Assembly: GCA_039096225.1 (NCBI GenBank)
Contig: JBBPEB010000011.1
Span: forward strand, 620,001-684,000
Direction of reading: 5' to 3'
DNA from: Blastocystis sp. Blastoise
Lineage: Eukaryota > Sar > Bigyra > Opalinata > Blastocystidae
Length of the DNA: 64,000 nt
This document shows positions 1 to 21,499 of the stretch, piece by piece. A program made the position numbers and the translations under genes. Below the pieces are notes generated by a model. That model did no database searches, was not told the origin of the DNA, and worked only from the letters and a program-made list of their open reading frames with translations. Every line of letters starts with the position of its first letter. Within the stretch, counting starts at the first letter, position 1.

Positions 1-3838
<3,838 letters not shown>

Positions 3839-3839
3839 G

Positions 3840-5420
<1,581 letters not shown>

Positions 5421-5439
5421 CTAATGAGAACACACAGGA

Positions 5440-5875
5440 ATGATTTCAAGAAAACTAATATTCTATATATAAAAAAAAATAATATAGCAAGTATATAAAA
5501 TAGGAAAATAGAAAAAATGAAAATAAAATCAATATTTTATATAGGAAAATAAAAAAATAAAAATTTGTTAATGCAAAAGAGGGAAAAAAAGTTGTAATTA
5601 TATACCTTCAACAGTGTGCTGAGTGGTTATCCGACAATGTTTAGAATAAGAGTCATAAAAAAACCTAGAAAACAAAATAGAAAAAAAAATGCAAAAAATA
5701 CCTTTGTAAATATATAGAAGAAACGATTCTATTTGATAACACTTTTGGTAGTAACCAAGGAAACTGTTTGACAGGAGACGAGAACCCAGAATGGAAAACC
5801 TAAAAGAATTATATAAAAAAGAAGGAAATATTTATTAAATATATACTTATAAAGGGGATACATGTTCTAGAAACT
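5440..5875 (-). pseudogene. Orphan exon-like fragments, unrecognised
   Basis: On the minus strand two stretches look like adjoining exons. The piece at about 5804-5704 reads VFHSGFSSPVKQFPW followed by LLPKVLSNRIVSS, and the piece at about 5665-5608 reads FFYDSYSKHCRITTQ. Both are bounded by plausible acceptor (CTAG) and donor (GTAT) sequences and join in frame across that intron. Attempts to extend them meet stops: the next downstream piece (5470-5408) and the upstream piece near 5877 do not join in frame. I do not recognise the protein. It is probably the broken remains of a gene cut off by the neighbouring UTP20 relic, but chance exon-like sequence is possible. Confidence 0.3.
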
Positions 5876-6958
5876 CCTAAAAAATAAATAATAATGTCTA
5901 TATATGACTAATAATAATAAATTAAGAATAAAGATAAATTCACTAATAAAATTAAATTTGTTAGTCAAACACAAAAAAATTTCATGAAAAAACGATTTTT
6001 AAAATTTTAAATTTTTTTATGATCCACTACTAGAATTACAAGTTTTAACACGTCATGTTCTACACTATTGACACAACACTATTGTATTCCACAACTTTCA
6101 GCTTTAAAAAAATTATTCATTTTTGTTGACTCTCTGATCTGTTGACTCACTCATCCAGAAACTATTGATTCTAACTTAAAAAGTTTGTACGTTACATAAT
6201 TAACTCTAAAAACAACTTTTTAAAAGACTTTTATTTGATTCTGAAGAAAATGTGTTTTTTAATAAACTTTGACATACTTTTTGTATGCGGAACTTTGATT
6301 CATATTAAAATTTAATGAAAAAACTGTTCTACACCTCTTATGTCCTCTGATATTCAATAAAATATAAATAGACTCAGTTTTGAACGAGAAAATTATTCCC
6401 GTAAATATTTTAAAAATTCAAAACTCTGGTCTAAATCTCCATGATACAAATAGGCTCGGTTCATTTTTTCAGTGTAAAAAAAAAATAAATTTTTGACTTT
6501 TTGGCTGAATTTTGGTTTCGACTCATAGAGGTCATTTTATTCATTTTTACACACACTTATAACTCTAAGAGGCTCTAAACTTTAAACAGAGCAACAAAAG
6601 GTTTTAAAACATTGACCCCGTTAATTCACAAAATTATGACTTTAAAATAAAGAAAAACGTTTTTGATATTGTGGGACCTTCTGTAAACAAAAAAAAATGT
6701 CAATTCTAAATTAAAAAATGTCTAACAGGGTCTTTGAGTCTAAATCAAAAGTCTACTTAAAATTTTTGTGAAAATTTTATTTTTTTTGCCTAAGTCTTTT
6801 TTTTATTGAATTATTATTGGATGAATAAATTTTGAACGAAAATCAACCAATAAAATTGCCTTAAAAAGTCAAAAGCACCTACTAGTGAAAATAAGAAAAA
6901 TGGAAAAAAAAGAAAAAGAGAAAAATTATTTTTCAATAATGTATAAAAATGTTTATGA
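5876..6958. other. Intergenic block, no gene seen
   Basis: This spacer downstream of SGF29 has few microsatellites. It has more varied sequence than most spacers here, with A and T homopolymer runs of 5-9 and words such as GACTC and AACTCTAA recurring. No open frame of useful length and no RNA gene were recognised. Confidence 0.5.
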
Positions 6959-8479
6959 TTATGAAGGCTTATTCATTTGTTTTGGTATAACAAATTTACA
7001 CGGAACATCTCTATATAGAATACATTCATAGATAATCATATAAAAATAGTTCAATAGATATTAATATACCTATATAGAATTCGTTCGTTTCCTTGCATAT
7101 CATCTTCAAATTGGACGGCATATGTATCTTTCTATATATATAATTATAATATAATAATAGAGGAATAAGAATTTATTTAAAATTATATTTAGATAAAGAT
7201 AATTCTTTAATGAATATTATTATTTTTATTTTAATGTTTTCTTAAATAATGATAATTAAAAAATATATATAAGGATACAAAAAGATACTCTATATATATA
7301 TTTTACTATATATATATATAAAGAAGCACAGAAATATCAATATATTTATATTTATATACTTTGGGTGTTTTACTGGTAGTAATAATACCGGGATAATACG
7401 CGGTAGTATCCGGAAACATGGCTAGAACTGGATATCCAATAGGATAAGCTATTTTATTTGAAATCCCCGTATATGTATATAGAGTGAAAACATCAGATAA
7501 CGGAACGTGAAATCTAAAGAATAAAAATATATAGTTATACTGTATATGTAAAAGGTTTAATTAATTATGAATAGTATTAGAATTGGATAGGAATTGAACT
7601 ATATATTTATATATATTGATAAAAAAAAAGATATTATATTTATATATATATATATATATATAAATACGTTTCTCTTTGTTCTTCAGGAACAGAATCATCA
7701 GCATCCATGACGTTACATGTATATAGATAAAGGAAATCAAAAAAAATAATAATAATAATAAAGATATTGTAATTTATATAGAGTATCTCTTATAGTAAAA
7801 TTATATATATAAATAAAGATCTATATAAATTTATATATATATAAAGATATATAGTATTTGTCATATTAAGAACTTTTCCCATAAAATAATCTGAATCAAC
7901 TTTTATAACAACCTATATATATATATAATATATATATATTATATATATATATATATATATACATCGGCTCCTACAACAATTGAAGGTTTTGGCGGTAATA
8001 AGAAAGAATCACTATACAAATAAATGAATAATCAATATATTTCTAATTTACATAGCAGTATCATTAGTAACTTCACTCCAGGGATCTGGATTGCGTTTCC
8101 GATCTATTTATAAATATTATATTGAAATATATATAAGAAACATACAACGAGTATCTAATTCACTTTCTAATTCTTTTATAGCAGCTGCTATCGCTCTAAA
8201 TATTATTCATAAATATATCACAAATAATCAACGTACTTTTCATGATGAATTCCCATTGCTTTCACAGAGTAATTTGCACAATAAATTTCATCATCATATT
8301 CTTCAGGTTCTAAAACAATAGCATAATTAATTCTATAAATATTTATAATCTAATTTACTATCTGAATGATTCTGAGAAAGAATATATAAATTATTATTTG
8401 TCGTTAATCGTTGGATAAGAGTTTCTGTTTCATCCAATTTCTGTAAAGAAGTCCATAAATGTGTTTCCTTAGGATCCAT
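6959..8479 (-). CDS. SAGA-associated factor 29 (SGF29), tandem-Tudor histone reader
   Basis: SGF29 proteins sit in the SAGA/ADA histone acetyltransferase module and read H3K4 methylation with a C-terminal tandem Tudor domain. Reading exons by eye from the ATG at 8479: the N-terminus MDPKETHLWTSLQKLDE is helical, a linker contains YRKRNPDPWSEVTND, and the Tudor core starts at PKPSIVVGADVV. The second Tudor contains YPVLAMFPDTTAYYPG, matching the family signature (VLALYPQTT followed by FYRA), then TYAVQFEDD near the C-terminus. The protein ends at NKPS with TAA at 6961-6959. Most introns are GT-AG. The one near 7723-7857 is hard to explain with GT-AG if the Tudor alignment is kept (see findings). 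The gene lies tail-to-head with the SNF2 gene, with a 361 bp spacer. Identification is by motif; exon ends are approximate. Confidence 0.8.
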
Positions 8480-8840
8480 ATGAAAATTAATATGAATAAA
8501 ATAGTTTTGAAACGAAATAAAAGAAAAAATGGATATGTGTTTTTAAATAATTTTTCGATAATCAGATGTAGTTTAGAAGTTTTTTGGTAATATAATCGAT
8601 TTTCAAGTTGTGTTGGAGTACAGTTGCGAAGTTTTATTGAATTTGTATCAAATAAATTGTATCATCAAAGTTTCAATTGTGTGTAAACAAGAAATAATTT
8701 ATTTGTTTTTAAGCATTCTTATTAAAACAATAGGAATTATAAAAAGTAATATAATTCATAGTTAATTATCGTAGAATTACTATTTTTTTAATAAAAAACA
8801 AAAGAATAATTTCTAAAATTATTTATCAAATCATGAATTA
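8480..8840. other. Spacer between the SNF2-gene stop and the SGF29 start
   Basis: 361 bp of AT-rich sequence with T and A runs. It should hold the SGF29 promoter and the SNF2 gene 3' end. No specific element is recognised. Confidence 0.5.
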
Positions 8841-14348
<5,508 letters not shown>

Positions 14349-14990
14349 ATCTATATAAATCACATATCACCATTATCAAACAGAGTTTAGAACGAAAAAT
14401 AAAATACGAGGGAATTTTTATAATTCTCAAAATACATTCTTTTAATTGGTGCACCATTCCCAATAGCCAATAAAAATCATTATTACTTTTTTGAACTTAT
14501 TTTTATATTTTCTTTTCTTCCCTCATCAGTTTTACCCTATAAAAAAATAAAAATAAGTATGAGTGTATATGGAATCAGAGAATACATAGAGAACTCTAAT
14601 TCCAACAACAACAAAGAAATGAGATTTCTCAATTTACTCTCATTTTACATGTTCCAATGAGAATGAGATGTAACATAACGTTTTAGATACTCTTAAAAGT
14701 ATTCATACACTTATAAAATCATGGTAGAGTGTTTTCTTTGTTATTTCTGTTCTTTTTAATAACCGTGGTTTTAATCTAAGAAACCAGCAGAAATACTGAT
14801 AGTTTCTCAGTTCTCGATTGAATAAGGGGAATCTATCTGAATACTTGTACATAATTTTCCTTGATTTATATAGAAGAATTTATAGAAATCACTGCACATA
14901 CAACAAAGTGACTTTTCATTTTTTTTGTATTAAGGTTTTGATATCTGAGTATTCATCCTCTTTTTCTTGTTTTCTTCAATTGAAAGACCA
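14349..14990. promoter_or_regulatory. Divergent promoter region between the SNF2 gene and SDHB
   Basis: 642 bp separate the two opposed start codons. The sequence has runs of T and A and one weak copy of the dispersed GC palindrome (AACCGTGGTT at 14761-14770). The regulatory role is inferred only from geometry. Confidence 0.5.
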
Positions 14991-15324
14991 ATGATTCCTG
15001 CTACTCGTGCCACTTTAAAGTCCTTTACTCCTGCAGTCAAGGCTCTCTCTCTTAGATCTTTTGCTAGTGCCAAACTTGATCCTTCTGAGAAACCTAAACA
15101 ATATAAAGTTTTCCAAGTTTACAGATATAATTCTGAAAAGAACACTCAACCCTATTATGAAAGATTCGTTATTGATTGTAACGATTGTGGTACTATGATT
15201 CTCGATGCGCTTATTAAAATTAAGAATGAACAAGATCCTTCTTTAGTTTTCCGTCGGTATATATTTATCTATTATTTTGCTTTATTTATTTTTGGTTTTT
15301 TATATATTTTTTATTTCTTTTATA

Positions 15325-15360
<36 letters not shown>

Positions 15361-16339
15361 TTCTATTCTAGTTCTTGCCGTGAAGGTATTTGTGGTTCTT
15401 GTGCTATGAATATTGATGGTACTAATGGTCTTGCTTGTTTAACTAAGATTCAAAGAAATACTAAAGCCACTACGATTAGACCTCTTCCTCATATGTTTGT
15501 TTTAAGAGATTTAGTTAGTGGTATATATATATTTTTTTATTTATTTATTTTATATATATATTTATTTTTTATTTATTTTATATATATATTTATTTTTTTA
15601 TTTATTTTATATTTATATTTATTTTATATATTTTATATATATATTTATTTTATATATTATATATATATTTATTCTACATATATATATTAATGTATAGATT
15701 TTACTAATTTCTATGAACAATATGCTTCTATTAAGCCTTGGTTACAAAAGAAGACTGAAGATGATAAGACTTATGCTGTTGAAAACCTTCAAGTATATAC
15801 TATGCTTATTATTATTATAATATTTATATATTTATATTCATTATTCTATAGTTTCTATATATATATATATATATATATAGTCTCATGAAGATCGTCTTCT
15901 TCTCGATGGTTTATATGAATGTATTTTATGTGCCTGTTGTTCTACTTCTTGTCCTTCCTATTGGTGGCATGCTGATAAATATCTTGGTCCTTCTAGTATA
16001 TTCATATTATTATTATTATATTATAATTATCAATTTATTATTATATTATAATTATATTATAATTATATTATAGTTATCAATATATTATTACCATCAATAT
16101 ATTTAATTAATCTGTAATTCTTTATAAATTTCTCATTATATATAGTTCTTCAACAAGCTTATCGTTGGGTAGCTGATTCTCGTGATGAATTTACTAATGA
16201 AAGATTAGAAAACCTTAATGATACTTATAAGTTATATAGATGCCATCAAATTATGCAATGTACTCATGCTTGTCCTAAGAATCTTAACCCTGGTTCTTCT
16301 ATTCAAAAACTTAAGCGTGCTGTTCATAATATGCATTAA
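14991..16339 (+). CDS. sdhB: Succinate dehydrogenase iron-sulfur subunit, mitochondrial
   Basis: SDHB carries electrons from the flavoprotein through three Fe-S clusters to ubiquinone in complex II. Five exons are readable: 14991-15256, 15372-15520, 15698-15792, 15881-15995 and 16146-16339, all joining in frame over GTATA...TAG introns. The start [14 protein letters not shown] is Arg/Ser/Lys-rich without acids, a typical matrix targeting peptide. The 2Fe-2S cluster shows [16 protein letters not shown] and a further Cys in NGLACLTK. The C-terminal domain has [16 protein letters not shown] and [17 protein letters not shown], supplying the 4Fe-4S and 3Fe-4S ligands. Length is normal for the family. 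The gene implies an aerobic respiratory chain. It is convergent with the TruD gene. Confidence 0.97.
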
Positions 16340-16724
16340 ATAATTGATTCATTATCTTTTATATTTTGTTTATATCTATATAAACATTTATGATTTCTTT
16401 TATTTTTATTTTTTTTTTATTCTCATTATTTATATTTATTTTTATTCATCCATAATTTGTAATGTATAAAACAACAAATAAAAAAACTTTTATATTTGTT
16501 TTGTTGCTTTTTTATATAGTCATCTACTATTATTATTGAATGAATCTTAGATATTATCAAGTATAATAAAACATATATTTTTTGCTAAAATAAAGAATAT
16601 TCTGCAATCAATTATGAAGAACAACAAAATTATTAAAAATATATATATAATGTATATATAGAAAAGTATAAAGAGATATAGATATATTAAATAAAACTTA
16701 ATAAATAGAAACAATAAAAAAAAA
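16340..16724. other. Convergent 3' spacer between SDHB and the TruD/PUS7 gene
   Basis: 385 bp of T-rich then A-rich sequence containing AATAAA-like words (near 16470). It probably holds both polyadenylation regions. No gene is seen. Confidence 0.5.
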
Positions 16725-17711
16725 TTATTGTTCATTAACTGGAGTGATTTTTTCTTCCTCTTTTTCATTCTTTTCTTGTTCCTGCTTCTTTAATAGTAAA
16801 CTTCGTTCTAAATTAAATTGAGTATTCTTATCTGTTCCCATTCGAGTTATTTCTCTTAACAACATTGTGGCATAACAACCTGATCCTATATATATATATA
16901 TATGTTATTATTATATTCTTCATGAATTATATATATATGTATTATATTTTTTATGAATTATAGATTATTATTATATTCTTTATGAATTATATATATATAC
17001 CAAGAGTAAAGGCTAAACGTAAAGAAAAATCATGATTCTCGTAAAATATTATTAAAGAAAAGAATAAATAGTATATATTATAGATCAAAATAATAATAAT
17101 AATATATATATATATAATAATAATCATAATAATATATAATAATAATAATAATGGATATATCTTCTTGTATAGAGGCTTCTATATCTTTTGGAGTATATAA
17201 TATATGTCTATAGGTTCCCTTCATACAATAGACTTGAATAGGATGATTCCAAGAAGATGAAGTCAAATGAAGTGACTCTAATAATTCGTTATAATAGCCC
17301 TCAAGATACTGAGGGATGTTAGTCTCCGTACCAGGAAGAGGTAATACAATATTCTTTAATGAATATAAATGTTTATCTTCTTCAGTAATCACATGAATAG
17401 CAGGTAAGGTATAATTCTATATATATAATAGTTAAATAGTTATATATATATATACATTTTCCTCTTCTTCTTCTTCATCATCATTATCATGCATATCTTC
17501 ATGAGTATCTTTTTCTAATACAAAGTCTCCAGGAATGACTTGTTTTCCATAATGTTGAATACGATAGGAAAGTAATTTATTAAAGAAATAAGACTGTAAG
17601 CCATGTACATATCTATATATATATATAATATATATATATAATATATATATAGATATATAGATATATATATACAAAGATCGTTTTTTTACTGGAATAGCAG
17701 CCATAGCATTC

Positions 17712-17768
<57 letters not shown>

Positions 17769-17984
17769 TATATTGTTGACCACTATTATGGAATGCCTTC
17801 AACATTTCTAATTCCATTTTATTCTTATTAGGAACAGCCTATATATATATATATATTAGAATCAGTATAGAATATAAGTAACTATATACTCTACATAATT
17901 GTTTAATATCTTTATGTATAAGATAATCCTCATATGCTTTATATACACGATCATCGTTACAACAAGATAATATACCCTCTACTA

Positions 17985-18018
<34 letters not shown>

Positions 18019-20227
18019 TTTGGGTATTTTATAATGTGATCTATCATATAAGGATATATAAATAGTAATATGAAATAATATACAACAATAATAAGAAAAT
18101 AATAATTCTAAATAATAATAATAATAATAATATATATATATATATATATACAGTTTTCCAATTACTATTTAATACTTCTGCTCCTATTTGGAAGGTGTTT
18201 ATATTTTTCCCGCCATTCCCAAATCGTTGTAATCCATAATAATTTAAATATCCTTCTGTTGATAAACTGTGAATAATCGCGGGGAGAGCCTTATCATCAG
18301 CAGGAGGTGTTATTTGACGCAGAGTAATCGTAAAACGATTTCCCTATATATAATAATAATATAAGTATAATAATAAGTAAAAATAAGTAAAATAATTAGT
18401 CAAAGAATAAGTTAAACAAATATAATAATAAGTAAATAAGTAAAATAGTAAGTTAAACAAATATAATAATAAGTAAATAAGTAAAATAGTAAGTAAATAA
18501 ATATAATAATAAATAAGTAAAATAGTAAGTAAATAAATATAATAGCAAGTATAATAATAAATATAATTATATACTTTTCCATTAGCAATACATAGCGGTT
18601 TACTGACATATTCATAATCACCGATTTCACAGCCAGGAGTCGATTTCGCTGCTCCTGCTAACTCATTCTATATATATATATATAATGAATTAATATTATT
18701 TTATTGATAACAAATATCAATAAATATTTATATATAAGAAAATGCGAACTAAATAATATATATATAAATAATATTAAAATTATTTTATTTATAATATATA
18801 TATATATATAATTTCCATAAGTAAGAAATGAAATCCAAGCCAATAACATAATAAAACATATATATATATACAGGTTTCACTTTATAAGCCGTAATTTTTT
18901 GATAAGTAATAGCTCTTTTATCTTTAACTCCATTATATCCAAATATATTTGGTTTACGACGTAAACGATACGCTAAGTTATTTAAACATGATATAGTATC
19001 ACTATCCGTCTATATATATATATATATATATATATATTCATAATATATAGATGAATCACAAATAGGAGTAGAATAAATAGAGTAATATTAAATAGAAACA
19101 TAATGAAATAAAAACTAATGATCATAAATAAAAATAAATAATAATAAAGATAAATAACGAATACATATCTACTAATACATACCTTCTTTAAAGTAAATAG
19201 AACATATTCCTTATCTTTATATAGCCATCCATTTCTCTGTAAACGCTTACGATGCTCTTTAAGAATATTATAAAATAGATGTAATTATATTCATAATATA
19301 TATATATAAATCCCATTAAGGAAACTAATATAATTATACATAACATATATATAAATATACTTTGAATTCAAAAACATTCATAAAACAATAATAAAATATT
19401 ATATATATATATATACCAGGATTTCCAAAGGAATATATTACAATATGACCATTAGAATTCGTATCTGATAATAACATTGGATAAAAATTACGAATAATTT
19501 CATGAACCTATATATATATATAATAATAATAATATTAATATCAACTAAAGATACAGCATAGACTTATATACATATATATATATTAAAAAAACACACTCAA
19601 AAAAAAACATACAAACAAATAGAAAACAATATAAATATATACACTTTTACGTTGTTCTTTTTCAATAGTAGCTTCCAATTCAAATCCTTCATCACATTTA
19701 GGATCTACAGCTAATTTGTTTATATATTCATTCATCTTAGTAATAACAGATTCATCATAGATTTCTTTCAATTTCTTTAAACCTATATATTTTTTTTTTA
19801 CATTGAATTATTCTTAATAATGAAAATGAAATTTGAATACCTTCTTCACTTGTATTGCATTCGTAAACAATTTTGTCATCTAAAAAAAATAAAACAATAA
19901 AAAATGAATAATAATATATTACATAGAATTAAATTCTTATTATTTATATTATACAAACGTACCTGGTAACTTTGTACTAATTAGTTCAACTGGTTTATTA
20001 TCAAAACCAATTTCTTGAACAATAAAATCTTCAAATCTACCTTTTAAAATACCTTGAATACCTACAAAATCATTTAAATAACTATTGAAATAAATATAAA
20101 TGAAATAGTTGACACAAATATACCAGTCAATACCACATTCACATTCTTTTAATGTGTCTTTTGTATTGTAACTAAGACGTTTTAATCTGTTATCCTCAGA
20201 TTCTAAGTTTTCTTGAGTTCTCTTCAT
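16725..20227 (-). CDS. tRNA/RNA pseudouridine synthase, TruD/PUS7 family
   Basis: TruD/PUS7 enzymes isomerise uridine to pseudouridine in tRNA and other RNAs. The ATG at 20227 begins MKRTQENLESEDNRLKRLS. Recognisable blocks follow in order: GILKGRFEDFIVQEI (the ILK..PEDF-type entry motif), FGYNGVKDKRAITYQ with the catalytic-type Asp in KDKRAIT (about 18920), GNRFTITLRQI, NYYGLQRFGNGG (about 18225, family motif NFFG.QRFG), LQSYFFNKLLSYRI and finally SGCYATMLLREITRMGT. The stop TAA is at 16727-16725. The last exon adds a Lys/Glu-rich tail. At least 14 exons are split by TA-bounded introns. The start lies only 140 bp from the divergent ChW gene. PUS7 is the likely eukaryotic counterpart. Confidence 0.9.
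18370..18550. repeat. Intronic AT-rich tandem repeat, TruD gene
   Basis: Roughly 40-50 bp units built from AATAATAAGTAAATAAGTAA-like words are repeated four times in an intron between the exon beginning GNRFTITLR and the exon ending CIANGK. Confidence 0.7.
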
Positions 20228-20367
20228 GATCAAACAAACAAATAAGCAAAAATTGTTTAAATAAAAAATATTCAAAAAAATGTTCAACAGTAACACTCCA
20301 GATTTGTTTTCATTCATGAAAATTTCTATTCCATTTTATTTTTTGTAATTATCCTTTAATTATAGCC
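20228..20367. promoter_or_regulatory. Compact divergent promoter, TruD/PUS7 and ChW genes
   Basis: Only 140 bp lie between the two opposed ATGs. It is AT-rich with several A and T tracts. A shared bidirectional promoter is inferred from spacing. Confidence 0.55.
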
Positions 20368-20781
20368 ATGGAGACAGAAACATCTTCAGTAAAGCCAATA
20401 TTGCAAGCAAGAGCTTATGTAGAAAAAAAAGGATGGCTTCCTTTTGTCAATTGTGGTGACGTGTGTGGAACATCCGGCGAATCTCTTCATTTACAAGCCA
20501 TAGAGTTTCGTTATACAGGTCCTGGTAATTTTTCGTGCCAAGTTCATATCGAAGAATTTGGATGGATGGACATTATGGAGAATAATGCAATTTCTGGTAC
20601 TGCAGGCAAGAATAGATATATTAACAAAATAAAACTAAACCTTGATGCACCTGGTTATGCTATTATTTATTCTGTACATTGTTCTATGGAAGGATGGAAA
20701 ACAGATGTTATGAATGGCGAGATTGCTCAAGCCAACAACCCTAAGAATGGCATTGAAGCATTAAGATTTTCTATTGTATAA
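20368..20781 (+). CDS. Three-repeat ChW (clostridial hydrophobic W) protein, bacterial type
   Basis: Intronless 137-residue protein without a signal peptide. It is built from about three ChW repeats: GWLPFVNCGDVCGTSG with HLQAIEFRYTG (residues about 20-55), FGWMDIMENNAISGTAG with INKIKLNLD (about 65-95), and MEGWKTDVMNGEIAQ with GIEALRFSIV (about 110-137). The family pattern is GW...V.NG..AGT.G....EAI.I.L, with the invariant Gly-Trp present each time. ChW repeats are best known from secreted proteins of clostridia and streptomycetes, so transfer from bacteria is a fair inference. Lack of introns between intron-dense neighbours supports that. Function is unknown; carbohydrate or surface binding is a possibility, but the protein appears cytosolic. 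Confidence 0.85.
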   Translation: METETSSVKPILQARAYVEKKGWLPFVNCGDVCGTSGESLHLQAIEFRYTGPGNFSCQVHIEEFGWMDIMENNAISGTAGKNRYINKIKLNLDAPGYAIIYSVHCSMEGWKTDVMNGEIAQANNPKNGIEALRFSIV

Positions 20782-21499
20782 TGAAATATTTATAATATTA
20801 TTCATATTATACTCTATACTCACTGTTTTTATTCCTCATTATTATTCTATTTTCATTTCTTTTTAACATATTCATATATTCATTATGCTTTTAATGCTTT
20901 AAATGAATAGTTACTATGTATATTATCGCGTTTCATTGCTTTAAATCGAGTTTAGTCCTTTTTTTTTTGATTAGTTTTTCATAATTTACATGTTTTCTCA
21001 ATGAAATAATTATATAATAAATATACAGATATATACTGACAAAGAGAAAAGAAGTAAAATAAGAATTTGAAGACTTTAAAGACAATTGAATTGTTTTTCA
21101 GTTCATATTTTTCTCCTTGTACATAATTCTAAATGGTTCACATCTTTATCTATCAATTAGTCAACTGAATAAAGACCATACATAAAGTGTTTCAATATAA
21201 ATACATGTAATGGTTTCTGAAACCTTATAATTTAAGTTATTTATTCACAATATCTTTATTATAAATTTTTTCTGAATTTAATTCATAAAAGGAAAGAGGA
21301 TTTAAAAAGAAAAACTTTACACAAAATTCTTGATAAAGAACAAAATTCATGACAGAATTTCGGAAAGAAATTGACTTCTTGAAAGATAATCGCGGAGATA
21401 AATGTTTTTAACAGAGTTTTTAACTAAAAAATCAAATACTTCAATTTTTAAATTAGAAACATAAATTTATATATATTAAATAAATATATAAATAATAAA
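20782..21499. other. Intergenic spacer, ChW gene to RhoGAP gene
   Basis: 718 bp of AT-rich sequence with no open frame of note. It contains ATAATCGCGGAGAT at 21387-21400, a partial copy of the dispersed GC palindrome. It presumably holds the promoter of the RhoGAP gene. Confidence 0.5.
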
